From NCBI GenBank assembly GCA_025057595.1, contig JANXBK010000008.1:1-57037 (forward strand): 57,037 bases of DNA, read 5' to 3'. The notes below the pieces were generated by a model that was not told where the DNA came from, did not search any database, and was given only the letters and a program-made list of their open reading frames with translations. This document shows, piece by piece, positions 49,811-57,037 of the stretch; positions within the stretch are counted from its first letter, which is position 1; the number at the start of each line of letters is the position of its first letter. This stretch comes from Thermodesulfovibrio sp. Its GTDB lineage: Bacteria; Nitrospirota; Thermodesulfovibrionia; Thermodesulfovibrionales; Thermodesulfovibrionaceae. A program made the position numbers and the translations under genes.

Positions 49811-50851
49811 ATGGAATGGTTATATCTTTATATGCCAATTTCAGGAGTTGATATTTTTTGGCCGGGATTAGTCATATTGGGATTAGGAGTTGGAATCTTG
49901 GGTGGTTTCTACGGAATGGGTGGAGCTTGGATGATTACACCAGGTCTTAATATTTTAGGATTCCCAATGGCTTTTGCTATCGGAACAGATATTGCGCATA
50001 TTGCAGGAAAATCTATTGTTTCAACGATGAGGCATGCAAGATTTGGAAATGTTGACTATCCATTAGGTATTGCAATGATTGTAGGAACAGTGTTAGGATT
50101 TGAATCTGGTGCGCAACTTGTTATGCTTTTTGAAAGAATCGGTAAAGTTGACCTCTACGTAAGAATAATATATCTGTTTGTTCTTGCTTTTATTGCTTGG
50201 ACAGTCTATTTAGATGTTAGAAAGCTTAAAAGAAAAAAGATGATGAAAGGTGAGGTATCTAAGCTTGAGGCAGGTGTTGAGTGGTATAAGACATTACATA
50301 AGATTAAAATTCCTCCAATCTTCCATTTTAAACAGGCACAAATAAGGGTATCTTTCTGGTTACCAGTAATGGTTGGATACGCTACAGGTTTACTAGCTGG
50401 TGTTCTTGGAATTGGTGGAGGATTAATAAGAATGCCTGCTTTAATTTATTTAGTAGGCTGTCCTACACATGTTGCTGTTGGAACAGATCTTTTTGAGGTT
50501 ATGATTTCAGGTCTTTATGGTACATTTACTTACACATGGAAAGGAAGAACAGAGCTAATAGGTGTTATTGTTATGTTAGCTGGAGCTGCTATAGGTGCAC
50601 AGTTTGGAGCGGTAGCAACAAAATACTTCAAGGGAATGGCAATAAGAGTGCTTTTTGCTTGTGCTGTTTTTATAGCTTTTCTCTCAATAGTTCAGAAGTT
50701 AATTGCAAGGCTATATGATATTGTATGGCTTGATCATGCCTCTACAGTAACAATTCTTGGTGGAGTGTTCGTAATAATGTGTATCATAGTTTATAAAGCG
50801 ATTGCAGGTATGAGAGCAGAAGTTAAGGCTAAAAAACAGGCTCAAACATAA
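49811..50851 (+). CDS. TauE/SafE (TSUP) family permease, probable sulfur oxyanion transporter
   Basis: 346 aa with about eight membrane helices in two related halves. The repeated family motif is seen as GGFYGMGGAWMITPGLNILG near 31 and GVLGIGGGLIRMPALIYLVG near 197, each followed by a (A)VGTD-type turn (FAIGTDIAHIAGKSI and VAVGTDLFEVMISG). A hydrophilic loop at about 133-175 separates the halves. TSUP proteins carry sulfite, sulfoacetate, sulfate and related anions. In a sulfate reducer, beside dsr genes, sulfate uptake or sulfite/sulfide handling is the reasonable guess; direction and substrate are not shown by sequence. Confidence 0.88.
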   Translation: MEWLYLYMPISGVDIFWPGLVILGLGVGILGGFYGMGGAWMITPGLNILGFPMAFAIGTDIAHIAGKSIVSTMRHARFGNVDYPLGIAMIVGTVLGFESGAQLVMLFERIGKVDLYVRIIYLFVLAFIAWTVYLDVRKLKRKKMMKGEVSKLEAGVEWYKTLHKIKIPPIFHFKQAQIRVSFWLPVMVGYATGLLAGVLGIGGGLIRMPALIYLVGCPTHVAVGTDLFEVMISGLYGTFTYTWKGRTELIGVIVMLAGAAIGAQFGAVATKYFKGMAIRVLFACAVFIAFLSIVQKLIARLYDIVWLDHASTVTILGGVFVIMCIIVYKAIAGMRAEVKAKKQAQT

Positions 50852-50865
50852 TAAGGAGGTGTAAT

Positions 50866-51522
50866 ATGGCTATAACTTGGAAAGATGCTACAACAACAGA
50901 AAAGTTCTTCTACATATATTTTGCTGTAACCTTTATCGGAGCTATAATACTACTTGTGGGATTTCATCCAAAGGAGTTTGGCACAGTAGTCCAAGGAAGA
51001 ACAATTGATTATGATCCAGAAAAGATGATTGTAACTGTTATCCTTGATGCAAAGCAGGATGCTAAAAAGCCAGACTACTCTATTCTCCCTCCAGCAAAAT
51101 TTAAGCTTCCTGAACAGGTATATATGAGAGGACCTGAGCCAAGAGCAGGCAAAAGGGCTAAACTTGATTTAGAGAAAAATGAGATTGTTATATTTGATGA
51201 TGCTACTCAGAATTTTCTAAAAATTCCAATTAAGGTCGTAGAAAAGAAAGAGGGAGTTAGAAGAGATGATCCTCTTGTAAAAGACAAAAAATTCCCAATA
51301 ATTGATAAAGAAAAAAGTACAATAACACTTTACTCTGCAAGACTAAGGGTTCTTTCAACTATTGAAGTTCCTCGGGAGCATATTGATCGTCCACCTAAAA
51401 CATGGGATGCAGGAGATGAGGTAAGAATATACTATCATCCTAAGGAGTGCGATGCACAAACAGGAATTTGCAAAGCCCATAAGTTCATGAATATCACGAG
51501 AACCGATATCTTCAAGAAATAA
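50866..51522 (+). CDS. membrane-anchored periplasmic protein, unknown, TauE-linked
   Basis: 218 aa, not recognised with certainty. One membrane helix near the start (about 14-34, FYIYFAVTFIGAIILLVGF) puts the rest outside the cytoplasm. The soluble part is beta-rich, with repeated strand-turn pieces such as RTIDYDPEKMIVTVILD, KLDLEKNEIVIFDDATQN and IDKEKSTITLYSARLRVL. Two Cys near the end (ECDAQTGIC) could form a disulfide or bind a ligand. AAGGAGGTG precedes the ATG, 14 bases after the permease gene. It is last before a strong hairpin, so it completes the four-gene unit. Confidence 0.75.
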   Translation: MAITWKDATTTEKFFYIYFAVTFIGAIILLVGFHPKEFGTVVQGRTIDYDPEKMIVTVILDAKQDAKKPDYSILPPAKFKLPEQVYMRGPEPRAGKRAKLDLEKNEIVIFDDATQNFLKIPIKVVEKKEGVRRDDPLVKDKKFPIIDKEKSTITLYSARLRVLSTIEVPREHIDRPPKTWDAGDEVRIYYHPKECDAQTGICKAHKFMNITRTDIFKK

Positions 51523-51525
51523 AAC

Positions 51526-51549
51526 AAAGCCCCCCATATGGGGGGCTTT
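51526..51549 (+). terminator. GC-rich hairpin ending the TauE unit
   Basis: A perfect palindrome with 10-base arms (AAAGCCCCCC and GGGGGGCTTT) around ATAT begins 3 bases after the stop of the 218-aa gene. The T run after it is short (TTTA), but the six G-C pairs in an AT-rich genome make a very stable stem. It is the strongest hairpin in the window besides the one behind dsrC. Confidence 0.8.
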
Positions 51550-51573
51550 ACAATATCAAAGGAAGTATCATAA

Positions 51574-52659
51574 GTGAATAAAAAGAACTTAGTTATTCTT
51601 ATTGTTTTTAATTCAATTCTTCTTGCGGAATTAGTATTTAGTCTTTATCAAGCAAGTAAAAATCCAGAAAATGTAACAGTAGTTTTTCTTTCATATTTTT
51701 TAATCTTGGTAATTCCTACCTTTATTATTGGTAGAGTGGTTGTGAAGAGACTTTTAACTCTTCCTAAGCCTACTAAGGGAACTTTAGACCTTCAGTTAGA
51801 AGAACAAAAGATTTTATATGAGAAGCTTTTTGAAAGCGAAAGACAAATAGAAGGAAATTTAGAAAAGCCAAAATCTGTAGTTCACATTTTAAAAAGAAGA
51901 GAGCTAATAGGCAAACTCTCAATATTATTTATGATTTTATTTATATTCTCTTTTCTTGATGGATGTGTTAATAAAATCTTACATCCGCCAAATTTATTAG
52001 ATCTTATGCCAGGACAATCTGTTAATGTTAATGCACCTTTAGAAAAGAAAGTAAGAGGAATTGATGAACTAATATATACTACAACTTCAGATAAGATAAA
52101 ACTTGCATTTAATGAAATTTATACAGGTTTTTGGCTTGGAGGAACAGAGTGGAGAGGTGTTTTAACTGTAGATTCTGATATAAAACCAGGTAATTATCAA
52201 GTAGTTGTTAATACAAAAGAAGGTCAAAAGTTTCCTTTTGTTTTTTATATAAGAATACATGATAGCAAAGAAAGCTTAAAAAGGGCTTCTATGTCATTGA
52301 CTAAAAAAATCTCTGGATTATCTCCCTGGTTAGTTTTTGCTTTTTCAGGGCTTTTAATAGCAGTCATAGCATTTTATATATTGAAGCTATCAAATAAAAT
52401 TGAAGCTATTATGCTTCAAAACGGTCAGGCAGAAGTATTTTTTGTAAAAAGAGGACAACTTGTTACAGAGATTTTATTTGGTCTTGGTAGCAAAAATAAT
52501 ATTAAATCAGGAGATATACTAAATATTTATACAGATAAAGGAAAACCCATAGGAAATGTCATTGTTCAACTCTGTACTGATAAAAACTCTGTGGGTATTG
52601 TAAAGGCAGAGTATAATGTCAAACCAGGATTTATTGTTGCTGTAAGAAAACCACAATAG
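51574..52659 (+). CDS. multi-helix membrane protein, unknown
   Basis: 361 aa, GTG start with AAGGAAG upstream. Not recognised. Membrane helices are at about 6-25, 33-53, 113-130 and 242-264. The segment between the third and fourth (about 135-235) is outside or inside as one soluble domain with GQSVNVNAPLEKKVRGIDEL, YTGFWLGGTEWRGVLTVDSD and KPGNYQVVVNT, which looks like a beta-sandwich. The C-terminal 95 residues form another beta-rich domain (NGQAEVFFVKRGQLVTEI, GDILNIYTDKGKPIGNVIV). It starts 24 bases after the strong hairpin, so it is probably a separate unit. Confidence 0.7.
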   Translation: MNKKNLVILIVFNSILLAELVFSLYQASKNPENVTVVFLSYFLILVIPTFIIGRVVVKRLLTLPKPTKGTLDLQLEEQKILYEKLFESERQIEGNLEKPKSVVHILKRRELIGKLSILFMILFIFSFLDGCVNKILHPPNLLDLMPGQSVNVNAPLEKKVRGIDELIYTTTSDKIKLAFNEIYTGFWLGGTEWRGVLTVDSDIKPGNYQVVVNTKEGQKFPFVFYIRIHDSKESLKRASMSLTKKISGLSPWLVFAFSGLLIAVIAFYILKLSNKIEAIMLQNGQAEVFFVKRGQLVTEILFGLGSKNNIKSGDILNIYTDKGKPIGNVIVQLCTDKNSVGIVKAEYNVKPGFIVAVRKPQ

Positions 52660-52731
52660 ATTATAGCTTTTCCTAAAAATCAATTCAAAAGACTTTAACA
52701 TTTTACTTAAAGATTTATGATAACATAATTT

Positions 52732-54321
52732 ATGCTTTTACCAGATTTTCTAGATGAAATAAAAGATCAGATTTCTTTATTCATTAAAAAATATTTTTTA
52801 TGTTTTGTCTCTGCAATTTTATTAATCCTTAGCTTTCCTCCCTTTGATTTATTCTTTTTTTCTTGGATTGCGCTAACTCCATTTTTTTTATTTTTGTATA
52901 ATGCTCCTAACTACAAAACAGTTTTTAGTGGTAGCCTTATTTTTGGCTTTTTTTATTTTCTTGGGAATGTGTATTGGATATATCACTCCCTTTATCATTT
53001 TGGCTCTGTTCCATTACTTTTGAGCTTTTTCATTGTAGGTTTATTGACACTATATCTTGCTATATATCCCTGTTTGTTTTCTCTCATCTATAAAAATCTA
53101 CTACAAAATAATTTTCCTACATCATTATACGCTCCATTTATATGGGTCTGCCTTGAAGTTTTAAGAAGCTATATCTTTACAGGTTTTCCCTGGGCGCTTA
53201 TTGGTTATACCCAATATAAGTTTCTTCTTATTGCTCAAATTGCTGAAATAACAGGAATTTATGGAGTCTCCTATCTTGTTGTTCTCTTTAATTCTGCTGT
53301 TTTTGATCTTTTAATTTTCAAAAAACGAAGACAGAAACATCCTCTCTTACCATACACTCCTTTGGTTTTAAGCACAACTGTGGTTTTATTAGTATTTATC
53401 TTTTGTATAGCCTATGGATTTAAAAAACTGAATGAGCCAGCAGAGGGATATACTTTCAAATCAGCGATAATACAGGGAAGCATACCTCAAGATGAAAAAT
53501 GGGATATTAGAAAAATAAATGAGATTTTAAATATTTATAAAAAACTTACTATTCAGGTTAAATCTTACAATCCTGATTTTGTTGTGTGGCCTGAAACAGC
53601 TGTTCCTTTTATATTTGAAAAGGAAAAATATTTCAGCTCAGATCTAATTGAGTTTGTTAGAGAACAAAAGATATATCTTCTTTTTGGAAGCATTATGGAA
53701 AGACAGCCAAATCAATATACAAACAGCGCAATTTTAATTGATCCAAATGGAGTTGTAGCCTATTACTATGATAAAATACATTTAGTACCTTTTGGAGAAT
53801 ATGTTCCTCTGAGAAAAATTCTCTTTTTTGTAGAGAAAATTACAGTTGGCATAGGAGATTATCAAGCAGGAAGCCACCACTCTGTTGCCATGACTCCTTT
53901 TGGAAAGTTTGCTACATTAATCTGCTATGAGATTATATTTCCTGGATTAGTAAGGAAGTTTTATCAGAAGGGTGGACAATTCATTGTTAATATAACAAAT
54001 GATGCATGGTTTGGAAAAACTTCAGGCCCCTATCAGCATTTTTCAATGGCTGTTTTTAGAGCAATTGAAAATAGAAAACCTGTAATAAGAGCAGCTAACT
54101 CAGGAGTTTCAGGTTTTATAGATAGTAAAGGAAGAATAATAAGTAAAACAAAATTATTTGAAAGAGTTTTTTTAATTGAAAACATTCAGGGAAATAATAA
54201 ACTAAGCTTTTATACAAAATATGGTGACATTTTTGCCTATCTTTGCTTTGTTTTTTCCTTAATTTTTGTTATAGGAAATATAAGTTTTAAAGGTAAAAAA
54301 TTAATACATTTGAAAGTTTAA
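52732..54321 (+). CDS. lnt: apolipoprotein N-acyltransferase
   Basis: 529 aa inner-membrane enzyme that adds the third acyl chain to lipoproteins such as Pal and the CpoB-like protein in this window. About six N-terminal helices (residues 20-230) include AILLILSFPPFDLFFFSWI and FTGFPWALIGYTQY. The nitrilase-type domain has the catalytic set: Glu in VVWPETAVPF, Lys in YYDKIHLVPFGEYVPLR and Cys in FATLICYEIIFPGLVR; also NITNDAWFGKTSGPYQH and ENRKPVIRAANSG. No Shine-Dalgarno is seen. It is convergent with pyrG, 4 bases apart. Confidence 0.95.
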   Translation: MLLPDFLDEIKDQISLFIKKYFLCFVSAILLILSFPPFDLFFFSWIALTPFFLFLYNAPNYKTVFSGSLIFGFFYFLGNVYWIYHSLYHFGSVPLLLSFFIVGLLTLYLAIYPCLFSLIYKNLLQNNFPTSLYAPFIWVCLEVLRSYIFTGFPWALIGYTQYKFLLIAQIAEITGIYGVSYLVVLFNSAVFDLLIFKKRRQKHPLLPYTPLVLSTTVVLLVFIFCIAYGFKKLNEPAEGYTFKSAIIQGSIPQDEKWDIRKINEILNIYKKLTIQVKSYNPDFVVWPETAVPFIFEKEKYFSSDLIEFVREQKIYLLFGSIMERQPNQYTNSAILIDPNGVVAYYYDKIHLVPFGEYVPLRKILFFVEKITVGIGDYQAGSHHSVAMTPFGKFATLICYEIIFPGLVRKFYQKGGQFIVNITNDAWFGKTSGPYQHFSMAVFRAIENRKPVIRAANSGVSGFIDSKGRIISKTKLFERVFLIENIQGNNKLSFYTKYGDIFAYLCFVFSLIFVIGNISFKGKKLIHLKV

Positions 54322-54325
54322 ATTC

Positions 54326-55966
54326 CTAAAAAAGCAGTCTCTTCTCCTGCAACGCAGCTGAAATAAAAGCTTTAAATAAAGGGTGGGGTTTAAAGGGTTT
54401 TGATTTAAACTCTGGATGAAACTGGCAGCCTAAAAACCAAGGATGTTCCCTTAACTCTATTATCTCAACAAGCTGTCCATCTGGTGAAGTTCCACTAAAA
54501 ACTACTCCTTTTTCCTCAAGAACTGGAATATATTTGTTATTAAACTCATATCTATGTCTATGTCTTTCAGAAATCTCTTTTGTTTTATATGCTTCATATG
54601 CTTTTGTCCCTTCTTTAATTATGCATGGATAGGCACCCAGTCTCATGGTTCCACCTTTGTGAGACTCAGGTGAACGGATTTCATATCTTCCTGTTCTCGG
54701 ATCAAACCATCTTTCCATTAGGTAAATGACTGGATTTTCTGTATCGGGATCAAACTCTGTGCTGTTGGCCTTAAGTTTTGCTAAGTTTCTACTAATCTCA
54801 ATAACAGCACATTGCATACCAAGACATATCCCAAAAAAAGGAATTTTATTCTCTCTTGCGTATCTGATTGCTTCTATTTTACCTTCAATTCCTCTTGTAC
54901 CAAAACCTCCGGGAACTAATACTCCATGAGCTTCTCTAAGATAAGGTTTTGCTCCATCTTTTTCAATATTCTCAGAATCGATCCAAAGAATATTAATTTT
55001 TGTGTCGTTAGCTATACCACCGTGGATTAATGCTTCATTAAGGCTTTTATATGAGTCTCTAAGTCCAATATATTTTCCGACAACAGCTATATTAACTTCT
55101 GATTTCGGGTTTTTAATTCTATAAACTACATCTTCCCATAAGGAAAGATCCTCTACTCTATGAGGCAGAGAAAGCTTTTTTTCTATAAGGAGATCGAGTC
55201 CTTCTTTTTTAAAATTTAGAGGAACTTCATAAACAGTGTCAACATCATGCGCTGAAATAACAGAGTCAAAATCCAAGTTACAGTGAAGAGCTATCTTTTT
55301 TTTAAGAGCAGGAGGTATGGGTCTGTCTGCTCGGCAAAGTAAAATATCTGGTTGTATTCCTATTGCTCTTAAGTTGTTTACACTATGTTGTGTTGGTTTT
55401 GTTTTAAGTTCACCAGCACTTTTTACGTAAGGAACTAAAGTTAGATGAATATATAAAACATTTTCTCTTCCCACATCGTATCTAAACTGTCGGATTGCCT
55501 CTAAAAAGGGAAGTCCTTCAATATCTCCTACAGTTCCTCCTACTTCTACTATTACTACATCATACTCACTGTTTTTAGCTGTAGATTTAATAGCATCCTT
55601 TATCTCATCTGTAATATGAGGAACTACTTGGACTGTATGTCCAAGATAGTCTCCTCTTCTTTCTTTTGAGATAACATTAAAATAAATTTTACCTGAAGTA
55701 TAGTTATTTACAGATGAAGTGACAAGATTAGTAAATCTCTCATAATGTCCAAGATCTAAATCAGTCTCACATCCGTCATCAGTTACATAAACTTCTCCAT
55801 GTTCAAAAGGGCTTAATGTACCTGGATCAACATTTATGTAAGGGTCAAGCTTTTGAAGAGTTACCTTAAATCCTTTTGCTTCAAGTAAAGCGCCTATAGA
55901 GGCTGCTGCGATACCTTTTCCTAAGGCAGAGACAACCCCTCCAGTTATAAATATATACTTAGGCAT
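54326..55966 (-). CDS. pyrG: CTP synthase
   Basis: 546 aa, glutamine-dependent amination of UTP to CTP. The N-terminal synthase has [50 protein letters not shown] and [10 protein letters not shown]. The C-terminal glutaminase has [18 protein letters not shown] (nucleophile Cys), [10 protein letters not shown] and the catalytic His-Glu in [11 protein letters not shown]. The length is typical. It overlaps the kdsB gene by 22 bases, and CTP is the second substrate of KdsB, so the pairing makes metabolic sense. Confidence 0.98.
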   Translation of the reverse strand: MPKYIFITGGVVSALGKGIAAASIGALLEAKGFKVTLQKLDPYINVDPGTLSPFEHGEVYVTDDGCETDLDLGHYERFTNLVTSSVNNYTSGKIYFNVISKERRGDYLGHTVQVVPHITDEIKDAIKSTAKNSEYDVVIVEVGGTVGDIEGLPFLEAIRQFRYDVGRENVLYIHLTLVPYVKSAGELKTKPTQHSVNNLRAIGIQPDILLCRADRPIPPALKKKIALHCNLDFDSVISAHDVDTVYEVPLNFKKEGLDLLIEKKLSLPHRVEDLSLWEDVVYRIKNPKSEVNIAVVGKYIGLRDSYKSLNEALIHGGIANDTKINILWIDSENIEKDGAKPYLREAHGVLVPGGFGTRGIEGKIEAIRYARENKIPFFGICLGMQCAVIEISRNLAKLKANSTEFDPDTENPVIYLMERWFDPRTGRYEIRSPESHKGGTMRLGAYPCIIKEGTKAYEAYKTKEISERHRHRYEFNNKYIPVLEEKGVVFSGTSPDGQLVEIIELREHPWFLGCQFHPEFKSKPFKPHPLFKAFISAALQEKRLLF

Positions 55967-56721
55967 TTTTCTGCTACCTCCAAATCCTCTGGAGTATCTA
56001 TCCCAAATGAGTCATATTGAGTTTCTGTCACCTTTATTTTTATTCCGTTTTCAAGAGCTCTTAACTGCTCTAAAGACTCAATTATTTCAAGCTTTGATTG
56101 AGGTAAAGATACAAATTTTTTAAGTAAAAATAAAGGATAGCCATAAATACCAATATGTTTATACATAAAACTGAATTGAGAATTGCCTTTTAAAAATTTT
56201 TCTCTATCAAAAGGAATGGGAGATCTTGAAAAATAAAGAGCATAACCCTCACTATTAAATACTACTTTAACAATATTTGGATTTTTAAAATCATCAATAC
56301 TTTCAATTCTTTTAACTAATGTGCCGATGTAGGGCTCTGAATTTTTATATTTTTTCATTAACTCCACAAGCTGGTTTATCATTTCAACTCTTATAAAGGG
56401 CTCATCAGCTTGAAGGTTTATTATTATTGAGTCGTCATCAATGCTGTAACCAAAACTTTTTAAAATCTCAACTGCTTCAGCTATTCTGTCAGTTCCGGAG
56501 GGATGAGATTTTGAAGTCATTAAAACATTACCTCCAAAACTCTTCACTACCTGTGCAATCCGTATATCATCTGTTGCAACAAATACTTCATCAACTAAGT
56601 TAGAGTTTTTAGCCTTTTCATATGCATATTGAATTATTGGTTTACCTTGAAGACAAGCAACTACTTTACCTGGAAATCTGGTAGAAGCAAATCTTGCAGG
56701 TATAATACAGACAATAATCAT
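55945..56721 (-). CDS. kdsB: 3-deoxy-manno-octulosonate cytidylyltransferase
   Basis: About 258 aa from the ATG at 56721, giving the family start [20 protein letters not shown]; an in-frame ATG 126 bases upstream would add 42 residues not found in KdsB. Motifs: [58 protein letters not shown] and [14 protein letters not shown]. It activates Kdo with CTP for LPS inner-core synthesis, which shows an LPS-type outer membrane. No clear Shine-Dalgarno is seen before this ATG. It overlaps pyrG by 22 bases. Confidence 0.95.
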   Translation of the reverse strand: MIIVCIIPARFASTRFPGKVVACLQGKPIIQYAYEKAKNSNLVDEVFVATDDIRIAQVVKSFGGNVLMTSKSHPSGTDRIAEAVEILKSFGYSIDDDSIIINLQADEPFIRVEMINQLVELMKKYKNSEPYIGTLVKRIESIDDFKNPNIVKVVFNSEGYALYFSRSPIPFDREKFLKGNSQFSFMYKHIGIYGYPLFLLKKFVSLPQSKLEIIESLEQLRALENGIKIKVTETQYDSFGIDTPEDLEVAEKCLSIYL

Positions 56722-56837
56722 AACATTAAAACATAATAACATAAACTCTACAGATAAAGCATAGCGTATTTCCTCAAAATAAAATCTCTTTGAAATAAAA
56801 TTATGCTTAAGCATTTTCATATCTCCTGAGTTTTTTC

Positions 56838-56981
56838 TCATAGACAATAAATAATTTCTCCCTTACTATATCTATGGTGTTTCTTAATTTTACCAGCTTT
56901 TCTTTTGTATTTATCCATCTCATAGGTCTTAACTACCTTACCATCTTCTCTTTGCTTGTAAATGAGCTTCATCTGTGGCAT
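56838..56981 (-). CDS. small ORF of 47 codons, uncertain
   Basis: From the ATG at 56981 the minus strand reads MPQMKLIYKQREDGKVVKTY and ends KGEIIYCL. It is Lys/Tyr-rich with no known motif. Only a weak GAGG lies upstream. It ends before kdsB, with 116 bases between. It could be a real small protein, the 3' remnant of an upstream gene cut by the window edge, or chance coding. Confidence 0.22.
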   Translation of the reverse strand: MPQMKLIYKQREDGKVVKTYEMDKYKRKAGKIKKHHRYSKGEIIYCL

Positions 56982-57037
56982 AAAAAAGATTATGCCTCAG
57001 TGTCATATCTTCTCCAACCTGTATATGCCCTTACCAT

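Noticed and set aside
56990-57037. 16-codon frame at the right edge (MVRAYTGWRRYDTEA)
   Set aside because: Could be the tail of a gene outside the window, but too short to support a call.

Overview
The window is AT-rich bacterial chromosome and looks like a thermophilic sulfate reducer of the Nitrospirota, most like Thermodesulfovibrio. This rests on a complete DsrC and DsrMKJOP set, lipid A/Kdo and Tol-Pal type envelope genes (two-membrane cell), the dense operon style and the base composition. The genus is an inference from gene content and protein character, not from a database search.

Layout. 1-8317 (minus) is a tight replication/translation operon read dnaA, dnaN, gyrB, serS, a FliK-C-terminal-like gene, an FlhB-C-terminal-like gene, trpC, and a PAS-domain gene cut by the window edge. 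The 312-base AT-rich gap upstream of dnaA is full of TTTTTAAC repeats and is the best oriC candidate. 8630-9743 (minus) is prfB, whose full length is only recovered through a +1 programmed frameshift. 9875-17816 (plus) holds uppP-ftsK and then leuD-leuB-asd-metK-ahcY (branched-chain, aspartate-family and SAM-cycle metabolism). 17823-18070 (minus) holds a 5S rRNA gene behind tRNA-Ser(UGA), with no 16S or 23S gene in the window. 18097-25372 (minus) is a TetR-controlled efflux operon with two outer-membrane factors, an EmrA-like and a MacA-like adaptor, and a split MacB. 25491-27139 (plus) is trxA-ffh. 27170-30862 (minus) has a radical SAM protein, tRNA-Asp, tRNA-Val and a copper P-type ATPase. 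30929-37359 is an envelope stretch (SapC-like, LpxL-like, MsbA-like, GT2, moaA, CpoB/YbgF, Pal), followed by glyS-glyQ.

40344-51549 (plus) is the sulfur-respiration region: a CbiA-family amidase (candidate DsrN), a Zn-ribbon/HEAT-like protein, dsrC with its own promoter and terminator, an RsbRD-N-terminal-domain protein, dsrMKJOP, and then a separate unit of universal stress protein, small membrane protein, TauE/SafE permease and a membrane-anchored periplasmic protein. The DsrMKJOP complex links membrane quinone and periplasmic cytochrome electrons to the DsrC trisulfide made by DsrAB, which is not in this window. The junction between dsrP and the permease unit is the most unusual non-coding piece. 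It carries a perfect short-loop G-quadruplex motif just after the dsrP stop, an 11-bp-arm palindrome, and a GG-N10-GC sigma-54 promoter. I read the palindrome as a possible enhancer for a sigma-54 activator controlling the permease operon. 51574-57037 holds an unknown membrane protein, lnt, pyrG, kdsB and a doubtful small ORF.
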